Positions 1 to 12,738 of a stretch of 64,000 bases of DNA are shown here, one piece after another. The stretch covers positions 15,925,001-15,989,000 of the forward strand of contig NC_060026.1 in NCBI RefSeq assembly GCF_021134715.1. Reading direction: 5' to 3'. Below the pieces are notes generated by a model. That model was not told the DNA's origin and searched no databases. It worked only from the letters and a program-made list of their open reading frames with translations. The position numbers and the translations under genes were made by a program. Source of the stretch: Daphnia pulex (Eukaryota; Arthropoda; Branchiopoda; Diplostraca; Daphniidae). The first letter of the stretch is position 1, and every line of letters starts with the position of its first letter.

Positions 1-747
1 CAGGGTTCAATTGAAAAAAAGAGTCCGCCGCCCAGCCGGGCTTGCTGCTGGCCATCTCTGGATGTCTCAACAATGCTTAAATACTAAATAAAATGCGAAT
101 GAAGATAAACAGAAAAAAACACGTCGTCTAAAGACGACATAAAGTTGATGAACGGTTTGGTTCAGCTGTATTCAAAGCATGTTAGGAATTGGATGAATTG
201 GAAGTTTTGGGAATTGGATCGCTTCCACGACCCATATCATGTAAAAAAATTTTAAAACCCCAATAAAAGGGATGCCGATGACTCTTTTTCCCCTGGTTCA
301 GTCGATGGGAAATCGGGGGAAAATGGGGGAAATATAAGGGGAAAAATCGGCGAAAATGTTTTCCCTTGGTTCACTTGAATAAAATTGATTTGGTTTTTTT
401 GTTTGACAAATATCTTGGCTTCCATGTTTTTTGGTTAGTTGTTTTAGAGAACATTGGCTAGAATAACTAGAGCTGGAAAATCTAGAGTGAAGAAAATCTG
501 GTTGACGACGAGTTGGGGGTGGGCGGGGGTGGACTTCTCGGAGCCATACGAATGATCCTTGAGAATGAGGCTATGGGAACTTGGGAAATCGGGAAAATTG
601 GGAGAATAGGGGAAATGATGAAATTTCTAATGGGCGTAAGATTTTCTATGTATAAAATTACCTGCAGGTAGTACGGAGCAAAAAACGACGCAAAAATCGA
701 TAACATGGCAAAAAAAACTCCTCTTGCCCAGGGACTCTTGACACAAG
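1..747. other. No gene recognised; 3' flank of the MGAT3-like gene
   Basis: No convincing coding signal was found. The stretch is AT-rich, with purine/G-rich runs near 300-345 and 515-535. It lies downstream of the minus-strand glycosyltransferase stop codon, so its right end is probably 3' UTR. The left edge is cut by the window. Confidence 0.5.
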
Positions 748-2190
748 TCAAGTTGAACTGGTCGTCTTGTTTGAAGATGGTGGATCCAACAAGTAATGAA
801 AACTATTTTTGTGCTTTAGAATGTAAGCAGGCGCATAGAGGGGATCCTGTTCCGGCTTGACTAGGAAGAATGGTTGTGAATTGTCGAACCAGCGTCCATT
901 TTGGATCAATCCAGAAATGTATCCGAGATCTAATTTATCAGGAAAGTCACCCCATCGCGGTTTATCGTCCTTTTGGGCCAACGTTAATTTGAGCTTGATT
1001 CCTTCCGGACTGTAGCACCAGGAACAATGGAATCCGGCGTAAGCGCCAACCTCGTCAATGTTCCACTCCTTGACAGGATGGCCGCTCTTCTTGTAAGTCT
1101 CCACTCGGCTTAGCAGTGGTTCGGTCGTGAGGTAATTACGGCGGATGCTCATTACCTTGCCGTCGTAGATTTGACGAATCATCCGCATTGTAGAAATGGC
1201 CACGATACGAGTGACGTCTTCAACGTGCGGCGAATCACTGACGGATCGTTTCCAGAAGAAACCATAGATGGACCAACGCAAAGTCAAGGCAATCGGTTCC
1301 GGATAACCATCGTAAAGCTTCAAAAAGAGCAAGACGTTCCTATCGGGAATCTCGTCGGCAGCATCCAGCAACAAAGATAGATCGTCATCTCGAATACCTG
1401 AAACCGCCCCAGCAACAACAAGAACAAAAAAATATCCGTCCGTCAAAGTTAAAATTTTTTAGAATAGATATCGAATAGGCTGGAATAAAAACTGACAGGA
1501 AACGAACCTTTGATGCGTTTAAGGCCTTCCTGGCCCATGTAGTCACGTATAAATGTTTCTGCAAACCACCCGTCTGTCAGTCCCTCAGGTGGGAAGTGAT
1601 CGATGAAGATGTGGATAATTTTGTGCTGGAAGCCGCTCATGAATCCCTTGCGAAGTTCCGGCAGTAGGTACAATGGGCTCGCATCCCCTCCAGCCGTCAG
1701 ATTAGATTCGCCAACGATAACAACATCCAACACATCACCCACTTCTTCGAGTCGAACTTGAAAGAATTCGAGCTCGTGGTTGATGTTTAGTCCGTGGATG
1801 AGACGACGTGGCGTCTTCCGTATACTTTCAAATCGGAACAATTGTTTTAAGTCTGACAAGAGTGCCAGACTGGGCCCGGTATGCCACAATCACGTCCGTA
1901 AAAACCCACCAAACAGGTGCAACTGGAACCCGGGGGAGAGCTGCTGCTTTTCATCAAATCCGTCCCGGTCGTAAAACAGCTCAAGTCGTTGGGTAGGAAC
2001 GTAAAAAATACGGTCGGTCGTCATCAACCAGCGTGTAGCTTTCTGGAAGAGAAGGTGAAATGATCGGATATGTGACGACCTCATTGTAGGATTCTTCCGC
2101 TTCCCCTGCGGCGTAAAAGGCTGTCAAAGTTGACGACCATCCGGGCTGGAAAGTGTAGACGCTCATAATGCCAATTATCATCACTATCTG
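748..2190 (-). CDS. MGAT3-like beta-1,4-mannosyl-glycoprotein GlcNAc transferase (GT17), frame interrupted
   Basis: Family role: a Golgi type II membrane enzyme that adds the bisecting GlcNAc to N-glycans. Seen: the catalytic part carries the GT17 hallmarks INHELEFFQVRL, GESNLTAGGD, DAADEIP, RWSIYGFFWK and FHCSWCYSPEGI, ending DPPSSNKTTSST. A GT-AG intron of about 110 bases (near 1398-1507) splits the part before DAADEIP. Upstream is a small EGF-like/Cys stretch, CTCLVGFYGRDCGIPGPVW, preceded by LSCFTTGTD, as in the family. At the 5' end an acceptor near 2191 leads into a hydrophobic stretch (IVMIIGIMSVYTF), the likely membrane segment, so a first exon is missing. Odd: these blocks lie in three frames, with shifts near 2003-2008 (a T run) and near 1850; neither spot offers an intron of usable length. 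Each is explained by one missing base, so indels in the assembly or a recent loss of function are both possible. Family assignment is firm; intactness is not. Confidence 0.8.
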
Positions 2191-3019
2191 GAAAAAGGAA
2201 TCATATAATAATAATAATAATAAAAAAGATGATTATTTATCGATCGTTTCAAAGGAGCGTTTTCCAGTCGAGTAATCATCGGGCTACTAATAGGCCGATA
2301 ATGCGCTTGACGTCTTACAGCTTGTGAAAGCAATTAGACTAAAAATAATACAAATAGACTCTCCATTTTGTTTGTTTTCTCTCCTCCACACTTGAGGCTG
2401 AAAACCCATCAGTTCCTTTTTTTCCAATAACAACAAAATCAACGGCTCGGGAGAAGGAAAAAGAATGTGGTGTAGTACAAATAGTACGTCTACTACTAAA
2501 CTCTACGGTTGGAATAATATATATATACATACATGGGACGGAAAGTCATTTCATTCACGTACTCCAAGTTCTTTGCTGGGCATATTTTTGCGTCCGATTT
2601 TCTCGTCCAAGTTTATATTTATACACACCAACTCTGCCTAGCAACTTTTGATTCGAAACGACAGCGCACCATGATGTATATTGATCACCTCGCGATGGGT
2701 TTCGTGTGCCTATGAGAACAATGTCACGTCCTCCATGATGACATTTAATTTTGAAATAGTTTTTTTTTCGGGGGATAAACGTCAAAGTTGTTACCTCGCC
2801 ACTTCCGGTACTTTCTCGCATAGCGGATGGCCTAACACGACCAATAGCTGCCTTCCATTCTTTGAGTGTCAATTGGCATCGATCCTGTCCCTAAAATGAA
2901 TTGAACATCAGCTTCGTCTGGAGTAAATGATTATTAAAATGTTACCAATGAAAGATAGAGGGCTTCGCGGCACAACAGATTTAAATCTGCGCCAACGTGA
3001 CGACACACTGGACCGGCTC
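2191..3019. other. No gene recognised; upstream flank or first intron of the MGAT3-like gene
   Basis: Holds a short TAA repeat (about 2208-2225) and an AT run near 2515-2530. Open frames exist but none carries a recognisable domain. A 5' exon of the glycosyltransferase is expected somewhere upstream of 2191 but could not be picked out. Confidence 0.4.
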
Positions 3020-3672
3020 GCAAGATGAGACGCATTTTGATGAGCGACGAAATGAAGCGGGCAGACGGAAATCTTGGCTGCGAACAGCGCCTGTCAAATT
3101 TAATCGAATAGCAATATTTAATTAAGTTTATATAAAAAGAAATAACTGAATTTTATACATCGTCGAATGACACAATGTCTGGAATCCCACGTTCCTCCAT
3201 GGCGGAAGCATTTTCCATCGACAAATCGGAAGTGGAGTTGACAGTAGAGTAAACAGTCGACATGTCGTCAGAGACATTTGCTTCCAGACTCTAAATTCAA
3301 GTATACATTTGAAATAAATATTTCAATTTGGCATAAGGGAAAATTACCTTGAGTTGAACTTTGACATCTCGAGCGGCGACGGAAGGCGGAAGGCTAGCGC
3401 GGACGGTGAAGTTGCTGCTTCCATTGCCGGCCTTGTCCATCGAATTATTCAAGCTGGTTCTATTACCAACCGTCAGCTTGACAGAGAGATTAAAACCATG
3501 TGACTTAGACAATAAAAATAATCAACATTTACAGTCGTAATCTACGCGATTTAAAACTAATTACATTTGGTTGTAATGCGCCAACATCGCGGACCTTCAA
3601 AAAACGCCCATCGCTTCCATCCTGGGCCTTGTCTGTCGAAATATCGAGACTGGCCGCGTTCTTGATGTTATC
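3020..3672 (-). pseudogene. Composite truncated copy of the protease-B start region and the secreted glycoprotein gene
   Basis: Seen: 3026-3075 is nearly identical to 10250-10300 (5' end of protease B), and 3080-3672 is nearly identical to the block 11035-11620 (exons 3-6 of the secreted N-glycoprotein gene). Copied exons still read well, for example GFNLSVKLTVGNRTSLNNS and the tail GIPDIVSFDDV. Sequence similarity stops abruptly near 3672, inside the copy of exon 3, and the signal-peptide exons are absent. The splice donor GTATAA and a following acceptor are kept. The join of two pieces that are about 750 bases apart in the parent locus implies an internal deletion after or during duplication. 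It is probably non-functional because no start exon is visible. Confidence 0.7.
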
Positions 3673-3956
3673 CACTTAATGGTTTCCACTTCCACGTGTA
3701 ATCCACTTAGGTATTCAAAGTGGAGACTGAAGGGTACTGGAGCACAGGATTCTTGGTCTGAGTGTTTGCAACCTAGACAAGGAAAGCAAGGAATAGGGTT
3801 TACACACTGAAACAATAAAATTGGCACAGTGAAACCCCCAGCTAGTGTTACTTTACGGGGAATGGGCCCTCGATCAGAAGAGCCTGCAGCTTGACTTTAC
3901 AACTTGACATTCTGCCACATTAATAATTTGGTTTCAAATAATTTAATGGGTCCAAT

Positions 3957-4440
3957 GAAACATTGTATTAGGACTTCCCATGTGCACACAACACACCATA
4001 CAAAATTTCACAAAATAAAACTGGAAACTTGTGTAGGCACAAATTGCTGGATACGTGCAGCATCAAATTGTCCAAAGATTGTAACATTAGCTTTCAGCAA
4101 CTTGGACGAAATGCTGTCACCTTTTGATATTAGTAAAACAACATTAAGAAATAATTTTCCATAAAAAAATACAGGCGAAAAAGAAGTTGTATACCTAACA
4201 AGGTTGTTTCCCATCCAGCCTCAATTGTGTCCCACATGGTAGTGTAAGTGCTGTTTAATAAGGCTCTGAGATTGAAGGCAAGTTTTTTGGGTTGATTTTA
4301 ACAGGATGGTGGACATTTTGATGCCAGTTTGTCTGGTGACATTGTTTAGTATTTCTCCAGTTCGAGCTGTCTTCCTTTTCTGAAGCATCACTTTGTGGGC
4401 AGCGTCATGCTTTGTGTCCATTTTTGTCATGCCAATGCCT
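3957..4440 (-). pseudogene. Degenerate fragment of a trypsin-like protease gene
   Basis: Seen: 3957-4035 closely resembles 5160-5233, the region just downstream of protease A. It runs directly into an exon-7-like piece ([13 protein letters not shown], matching the protease A stretch [13 protein letters not shown]), then a piece resembling the end of exon 6 (HYHVGHN, in-frame stop, GWMGNN against the IIAGWG region). The exon with the active-site serine is missing and the remaining frame is interrupted. Most likely a partial duplicate of protease A, decayed. Confidence 0.65.
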
Positions 4441-4759
4441 AGAATTGGTATAGGATATAGATTTTAATTGATGAATATTAATTTTTACAATAATTTTACG
4501 GCAAACAATCTTTTGAATTGACTATAGGTACATTGAATTAAAAATGTTACCTGAAATAATACCCAGCAATGTGTTACAGTCATACTCAACTCGTACTCAC
4601 ACTATACTGAAAAGTAAAAACACACACACCCACAAACCACACCAAACAGAGTGTTCAAATCAAATTATTAATGAAAGCAAAAGCATGACGCTGCACACAA
4701 AATGATTAGGAAGACAGCTCGAGCTGGAGAAACCCTAAACAATGTCACCAGACAAACAC
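4324..4759. repeat. Inverted repeat pair, arms about 80-95 bases
   Basis: The left arm is about 4324-4420 and the right arm about 4678-4759; the right arm is a diverged reverse complement of the left, with shared blocks such as AACAATGTCACCAGACAAAC. The arms are about 260 bases apart. Both arms encode a similar peptide (KHDAAHK...RKTAR.GE.LNNVTRQT), on the minus strand in the left arm and the plus strand in the right. The left arm lies inside the protease fragment, so this looks like local inverted duplication, not a classical transposon. Confidence 0.55.
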
Positions 4760-5324
4760 TCTTGAACTGGCGGTGTAACGAGTGGTTTTTTAGCGTTGGT
4801 ATAGTTTCAACTTTCAGGTAAAGTCTATTGAAACTAAAACTTTTGCTGGACCACGCTCCACGCACCACATGCGTCGAACCAACTCTAAGATGTAACAATA
4901 AGCTGTATCCATTTTGGCTATTGCGACGAAATCTTTATTTGCGCATTGCGCTAAGCAACTAATTATTGATATTGACTAATGACTATTGCAAACGAAATCT
5001 TTCGTTGCGCTAATTACAGGTATTGACATTTGCGACGAAAGATTATTTTGTAAATAAAAGACAGAAACCATTAAATATATTTTAAAATCAGCAAATTTTA
5101 ACGATGATATTCGACTTATTCTGTGGATAAATGAAACTCTAATAAGACATTGGAAAAATATTGTATTAGGACTTTTCATATGCACCCAACACCATTAAAA
5201 ATTGCACAAAGTAAAACTGGAAATCTGTGTAAAACTGTAAATATACCCAAAATGCTACGATAAGTGCATAGTTCATCTGTCACCTCAACTGGATGAAATT
5301 GATTGGTGTACTCTACGATGATTA
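4441..5324. other. No gene; repeated short motifs and 3' flank of protease A
   Basis: Apart from the right arm of the inverted repeat, this stretch holds several variants of a GCGACGAAA-type motif (4921-5040). The block 5160-5233 is duplicated at 3957-4035. The right end is probably 3' UTR of protease A. Confidence 0.4.
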
Positions 5325-6917
<1,593 letters not shown>

Positions 6918-6990
6918 CGTGACCGACGTTGTAGGTAGATGTGGCTGGAGAGGACCTGCTGTCAGCTACTGTTGAAACTTGGGTCAGATT

Positions 6991-7005
6991 GGGCCACTTT
7001 TATTC
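6991..7005 (-). promoter_or_regulatory. TATA-like element of protease A
   Basis: On the minus strand it reads GAATAAAAGTGGCCC, about 75 bases upstream of the protease A start codon. Nearly the same word lies upstream of proteases B and C, which supports it as the core promoter. Assigned by position and recurrence only. Confidence 0.45.
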
Positions 7006-8709
7006 GGAATTTCATCAACAGGTGGTAATGACGGGGCGATAGAAGCATTGAAATAAAATGTTCCACTTATATTTCCATTAGCATGTAGTTCTATATAGAG
7101 CAGTTGTTTGAAATTACGAACGCTCCAATAAATTTCAACTAACCAACGCAGTAGCTAAGCCATCGTTTTCCAATGGGAGAGGGGTTATTGTGATGACGCT
7201 CGTCGGGGTCCTTCAACTTCGTCGTTGACGCACATTCCCAATAAAAAACATGTGGCAAGAGCAGTTCCGAAATGAAAAACATCCGGTTTGGAACAGAACT
7301 TCACTTCACAATTGCACATAGAAATTGACCAAAAAGTGGGGTGGGGGGTTATCGAAAAAACAAGTAGTAACCAAATAAAAAAGAGGTGGTTGCAAAGGAC
7401 CATCACTCCAATGAAACAGGTGCGTCGCAGGTGTGTAGCTGGTAAGATTCTTTCTATAACAACACTTGTTATTCGTCCTCGTATAAGGTACTCGTTGGCG
7501 CTGTGCGTTATTTGAATAGTCGTTGGCATTTCCCGTGCAGCCGCTATCCTATTTGGGTGTGAGTACGACCTGATGCAAGATACGGCAAGATATACCTACA
7601 AGATGCAAGAAAATAAATTGGTCTTTTGGTTCACTTGAAGAAACGTTGTCATTCTAAAACATATACTATCGTCATTCAGATTAGTCTAATGCAATAATAT
7701 AAAAGCAATCAGTTTCTTACATCATCTGCAAGTATGTATAATGGGCGTAATAAAGGGGCTTGGTGTTTCGGCCACTGTTTTCAAAACATGGCGTCACTTT
7801 GATGACCCTGGAATTCGATTCGACTTTTCCAATCAATAATTGTAAATTGTTCAGAATGAATCTATCATTATTCTTTCGGGAATAAATTATCAAAATAAAA
7901 TCATTATTTGAGACGCGACTCTTGGCACACACTCGACAACAGTTCAGCCGTAACTAACGAATGAAAATTTGCGTCGCTGCATCAGACAATGGGTACCGCG
8001 GTTCATTTTTGTTTTGTCCTTGCCAAAGGCAATAAGGTGGGCAAAACAAAAGGAATGGGTGACCTAACAAAACCAAAGGTGAAAAAACCCGAAAACGACA
8101 AATTTTTAATAAAGTTCCCCCTTTTTTTTTTTAATTTTGTCGCTTTAACTTGGGCACTTGGCCTTCGTTCTTTTCTAAATGAGAAATGCGTAATACACGC
8201 TATAGTCTGGAGTGATTGTAGCGCGTAGAGCTGACGCACTGAATTCATACCGGCCGATTACCTCTGCCGCATGAACGAACACGAACCAGCTGTGCAAACC
8301 ACAGCGTTCAGTTTGAACCAAGGGAATAATAGCGGGGGACGTATACAAGTGGGAAGAGGTGGGCGTTAACTGAAGATTTATATATATAATCAAATAAAAA
8401 AATATATTTTTTATATTAATTATTTTTTTAATTTTAATCAATTTTAATTGATATGAAATAATAGAATCAAACTAAATATCTGCGGCTACCATAATTAGGA
8501 TTCCTTATGGCGACCACAGACAAAATTTAGCGGCGATATTGATTTGACGTTGGAATTTCACAATAATTCCGTCATTACTCGACCAATCAAATATTTATAT
8601 TGCGCACTTCATGACAAACATGTATGCGTTTAATAACCAATAACAAGTCATCCATTTGCAAATGAAACTCACGAATGACGTCCAAATCAAAATAGACATC
8701 AATTTGTTT
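7006..8709. other. No gene recognised between proteases A and B
   Basis: AT-rich, especially 8380-8460. Several open frames of 70-115 codons occur on both strands but overlap each other and show no domain, signal peptide or consistent splice sites. The right end (about 8460-8709) is probably the 3' UTR of protease B. Confidence 0.4.
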
Positions 8710-10261
8710 TTAAAAATAGGGTTTGAATTGTTTTGATCCTGGATTGTTGGCCTGGGTTGTTTGAATCCAGTCGACATAAGTGGTGATTCGGGTATAGATT
8801 CCGGCATAATTAGGATTGGCACAGCCATAACCCCAGCTGGTGGTGCCCACCAGAATTCCGTTGACAATAATCGGACCTCCGCTGTCACCCTGTTGATAGA
8901 ATTGATTGTCAGATTCAAAACAGAAATCCCAGAGGAGCAGTATTCTGCTAAAAAAACAAAACAACCTCACCTGACAGGTGTCTTTGCCCGGTGCGGATGC
9001 GCACAACATGGCGTTTCCGTTGAACTCGCTGCCGTATTGGCGAGTGCAAACCGAATTGTCTTGGATGGTGACGTTGGCTTTCAGCAGCTTCTGTGAAACC
9101 CGTCCACCTTCAAAGTGGATTATATTATTTAAAAAACAATTGATGCCATCAAGAATTCAAATCAAACGCAAACGGAAAGTTTCTATGTACCTGAATATGT
9201 TGAGCCCCATCCAGCGATGACGGCACTCATATTGGCGTAACCACTCAGAGCTTGGACTGTGCTGGGTTTTTTGGTGGTCTTGACCTGCTGGGACACTTTG
9301 GATTTAGTAGTTGGTGGTGCGCACGTACACGAACAAAAAGGCGTGGTCACTTTGGTTGTGGCTGGTTTCGTCGTCGTCGTGGTGGCTGTTGCTAATGACG
9401 GGAAGGAGATGGTGCTCACATTCGTGACCGCTTGATTCAAGACCAGCAAACCGAGGTCGTTTTCCTACACAATTGATTGAGACTCGTGTTATTTGAATTT
9501 CGCGCTCAACCGAAATCCTGTCAATGACTTCATGATTGCCAAGAGATTTGATAGAAAATCGTATAGGAGTTGTCAGCTGGATGATGGAATGCTTACGAAG
9601 GTGTTGGGATTATAATTGGGATGAATGATGAATTTCTTGACTCCTGTGGTAACAATCCCGGCAGTTGATCCGTCATACGCCAACGTGTTTAGGCGCACGG
9701 TGAATGTGCTGGCGCTTGTTTGACTTTTACTGCCAAAACAGAACAAGAGTAATAAGTCAGTTGAAATAGAGCTGCTGGAAAATCATTCAGTAGTTCTTAC
9801 CCGTACAAACAATGTCCAGCAGTCAGGACATGAACTGGACTAATTAAAATCCCGCCACAAAAACTCGAACCCAATTTCAAACCAGCCTGAAAGAAACATT
9901 TTCGTGGTGATTGAGAACACAATTAGCATTATTTGAATTTGGTTTCAACAATTTACCAAATAGGGAAATTCACCAGCGGCAGCTGGCGTTCCGCCGACGA
10001 CTGAAACGCTTGGCACGTTACCACCCGCCACTGCCATCACGTCATCGTGTAACATTATATGCAAATTCAAAACATTTATACTATAATCACCCCAAAAAGA
10101 AATGACAAAAATAATTTACCATTTTTCGAAGTTGCCAACCCGACGAGGGAGAACAAACCCATCGCCTATTCTCGTTCAAAATAAATCAGGTCAACAGTTA
10201 GCGAAATGAATTAAGAGTTTAGAGATGGAAAATGGAAATATACCCATAAGATGAGACGCAT
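8710..10261 (-). CDS. Trypsin-like serine protease B with Thr-rich insertion (secreted)
   Basis: About 315 residues in eight exons with the same intron positions as protease A, so the two are tandem paralogues. Seen: short first exon MRLILW, signal peptide [13 protein letters not shown], activation site VPSVSVVGG, catalytic His in LTAGHC, catalytic Asp in ENDLGLLVL, a shorter Thr/Lys-rich insertion with CSCTC, VIAGWGS, and catalytic Ser in GDSGGP preceded by GKDTCQ. The Asp six residues before the serine predicts trypsin-like specificity. The C-terminus is longer than in A ([12 protein letters not shown]). The catalytic triad is complete and no frame break was seen. Confidence 0.9.
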
Positions 10262-10337
10262 TTTGATGAGCGACGAAATAAAAGGGCAGACGGAAATGCT
10301 GTCTGGAGCTCAACTGATTTGTCGGTACAATATCGTC

Positions 10338-10349
10338 GCTTTTTTATTC
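10338..10349 (-). promoter_or_regulatory. TATA-like element of protease B
   Basis: On the minus strand it reads GAATAAAAAAGC, about 77 bases upstream of the start codon. The spacing and word match the element of protease A. Confidence 0.45.
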
Positions 10350-10765
10350 GGATTTTTCTCTAAACAGTTGGCATGTTAAGTCGCAAGTGTTTCAACAGCG
10401 GAACGTTTCCCAACGACAAGTGTGTCGTTCGTTCTTTCTAATGTTCGTATGTTGAGCTCCATTTCTATGAGGACACCAAACTGTCCTGACGAACGAATGG
10501 CCATTCAAATAAAATCCATATCTTACCAAAATGCATACGCGGAAAAAATGGGAGTAGGCCCTATCAACTTAGGATCCCGTACGATATACTATGGAAATCT
10601 AGCGAGAGTTAAAAATATCGTGTACTACATTTGGATAAATCATTACATTCCTGTACATTATTTAAAACTAGACATGCTTTATACAAGGCGGTTAATGAAC
10701 TCCATACGACTGACTAATCAGCAAACTGAAGATATTTACATGGCAGAGAGTATAAGCTCAATCTT

Positions 10766-12026
10766 TTATGTCACAACGACGACCACACCTCGACCGCTCT
10801 TGACTTCAGATTTCTCCAACTCGGATGAAGAGTTGCTCACCTTTTCAGTAGAATTATTATCCCTCAAAGAAAGCAATCCCTCGAGATCCATGTTGGATTC
10901 CTCCAAATCTGTCATGTCGACATCAGTTTCACGTTCCACGATCAACGACGAAATGTTGCTCGGCTGGGAGACGTTCGTCTTCGTGTCAAAGTCGAAAATG
11001 ACGCTGGCGATTTCCGAGATGTTGGCAACATCGCCAAACAGCGCCTATCAAATTAAAAGCGGATTAAAATTTTAAAATACAATTAAAAGAATTTCCACTG
11101 CATTATACATCGTCAAATGGAACAATATCTTCGATCCCACGCTCCTCCATGGCGGAAGCATTTTCCATCGACAAATCGGAAGTGGAGTTGACAGTAGAGT
11201 TCACAGCCGACAAGTCGTCAGAGACATTTGCTTCCAGACTCTAAATTCAAGAGTATATTTGAAATAATTGTTTCAATTTGGCATAAGGGAAAATTACCTT
11301 GAGTTGAACGTCGACATCTCGAGCCACAACGGAAGGCGGAAGGCTAGCGCGGACAGTGAAGTTGCTGCTTCCATTGCCGGCCTTGTCCGTCGAGTTATTC
11401 AAGCTGGTTCCATTACCAACCGTCAACTTGACAGACAGATTGAAACCCTGTGACTAAACAGATATGAAAATCAACATTCACAGTCGCAATCTACACGATT
11501 TAAAACTAATTACATTTGGTTGTAATGCGCCAACATCGCGGACCTTCAAAAAACGGCCATCGCTTCCATCCTGGGCCTTGTCTGTCGAAATATCCAGACT
11601 GGCCGCGTTCTTGATGGCACCAGCGATGTCAGTCACATTTGTACAGGTACATTGACACATCGGCACCGCTTCCTGTTATTAAAACAATAAAATTAAACAT
11701 TAATACCGAGGAACTAATAAAAACATAGAAATTGAGCTATAATTACTCTGAGTTGAACGTCGACATCTCGGATCTTAAGGGCACTGGAGTCGCTCACGTT
11801 CAGAGCCTTGGTCGAATTATCGGAAAGGGTAACGTTGTCAATGGCCGCCAATGGATTGAGAACGTCCACAGCCACACTGGCACCAAGAACACCGGAGACG
11901 ACACTCAGCAGGAGAATAGTGAGACACAATCTATCAATAAACCACAATTAAATTTTCACATTTACCAGAAAATCACTTAAAACACTTTAAACAATTAAAA
12001 GAAGTGAGAACTTACCTGAGAAACAT
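10766..12026 (-). CDS. Orphan secreted Asn-glycosylation-rich protein
   Basis: I do not recognise a family. Six exons join in frame to about 306 residues: an 11-base first exon (MFLR across the junction), then a clear signal peptide (LCLTILLLSVVSGVLGA). The mature part is rich in N-x-S/T sequons (NVT, NST, NVS, NGT, NNS and others), with recurring RDV.VQL-type phrases: KIRDVDVQLR, KVRDVGALQPN and ARDVDVQLK. One Cys cluster, MCQCTC, resembles the CxCTC found in the neighbouring proteases. Four exon junctions fall between codons, which would permit in-frame exon skipping. The 3' end can be read two ways: a stop after PFDDV at 11103, or splicing at GTATAA into an exon ALFGDVANISEIASV... ending GRGVVVVVT at 10766. 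A truncated copy of the gene lies at 3080-3672. A TATA box lies upstream. The role is unknown. Confidence 0.7.
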
Positions 12027-12143
12027 TTTGAAGTTGACTGATGATTAAAACTGAATTTAAAATTAAAATTAAAATCCAGGGAAGTAACTACGTAAGATAC
12101 AGAGGCTTCCAAACAACTGACGATGAGATGATCGGGGTGGAGT

Positions 12144-12152
12144 CCTTTTATA
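12144..12152 (-). promoter_or_regulatory. TATA box of the secreted glycoprotein gene
   Basis: A canonical TATAAAAGG on the minus strand about 120 bases upstream of the first start codon, leaving room for a short 5' UTR. Its direction and distance fit the six-exon gene. Confidence 0.65.
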
Positions 12153-12738
12153 CCCCGGTAGAGATCCCCCGCTGGCTACCCGATCCTTCTTTTTCTGTAC
12201 CTAGCTTTTGTTCATTTTGGGCGCCAGACGATTAAAGGTATTTTTTCAGGTGCAATTTAGGGCGTGCCAGACTGTCTGGGACAGGAAACAATTGCATAAC
12301 GTTTTGCTTGAACGATTTTTTCTCGCCTATCCTCGTTGCAATGACCTTGCAATCAAATTTAAAAATTTTGCTCAAAAGACTTTGGACCAAATTTCATGGA
12401 ACAAGCTAATACAATTTTAGTTTATACTGATCAGATTTTAGATTTACTGCGGTTTCATCAGTTACGTAATGCCCCATAGAAAATGTGGTGGTATGGTGAG
12501 ATATTTCTAATGCCATGGCAACCCGAAAAACGGATGTTGGACAGGGAAAAGTTTGACAACCTTCAAATTTATAACCGTCGTGGTTTCTAGATAATTCAAT
12601 TCAGATTTTTTTTAAACATACTTTTCCACATCCATTGTTTATTATTCCGTAAACAAATTAAAACCGCCATTTAATAGCAAAAAGTAAACATTTTTTCGCC
12701 ATCTCCCAGCAAATAAAGTTTTTTTAAATAACAAAATT
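12153..12738. other. No gene; flank between the secreted glycoprotein gene and the oxidoreductase gene
   Basis: AT-rich, nothing recognised. Bases from about 12590 on are likely the 3' UTR of the oxidoreductase. Confidence 0.4.

Noticed and set aside
1890-2084. In-frame stop at 1890-1892 as a break inside the MGAT3-like gene
   Set aside because: The conserved Cys/EGF-like part lies in another frame there, so that stop is not in the coding frame; the real problem is two frame changes on either side.
7185-7529. 114-codon minus-strand frame between proteases
   Set aside because: No domain, and a comparable frame lies on the other strand; likely chance in an AT-rich spacer.
10422-11075. Long plus-strand open frame of 217 codons
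   Set aside because: It is mostly antisense to the last exon of the minus-strand secreted glycoprotein gene, which has splice sites, sequons and a duplicated copy; the plus frame has no domain.
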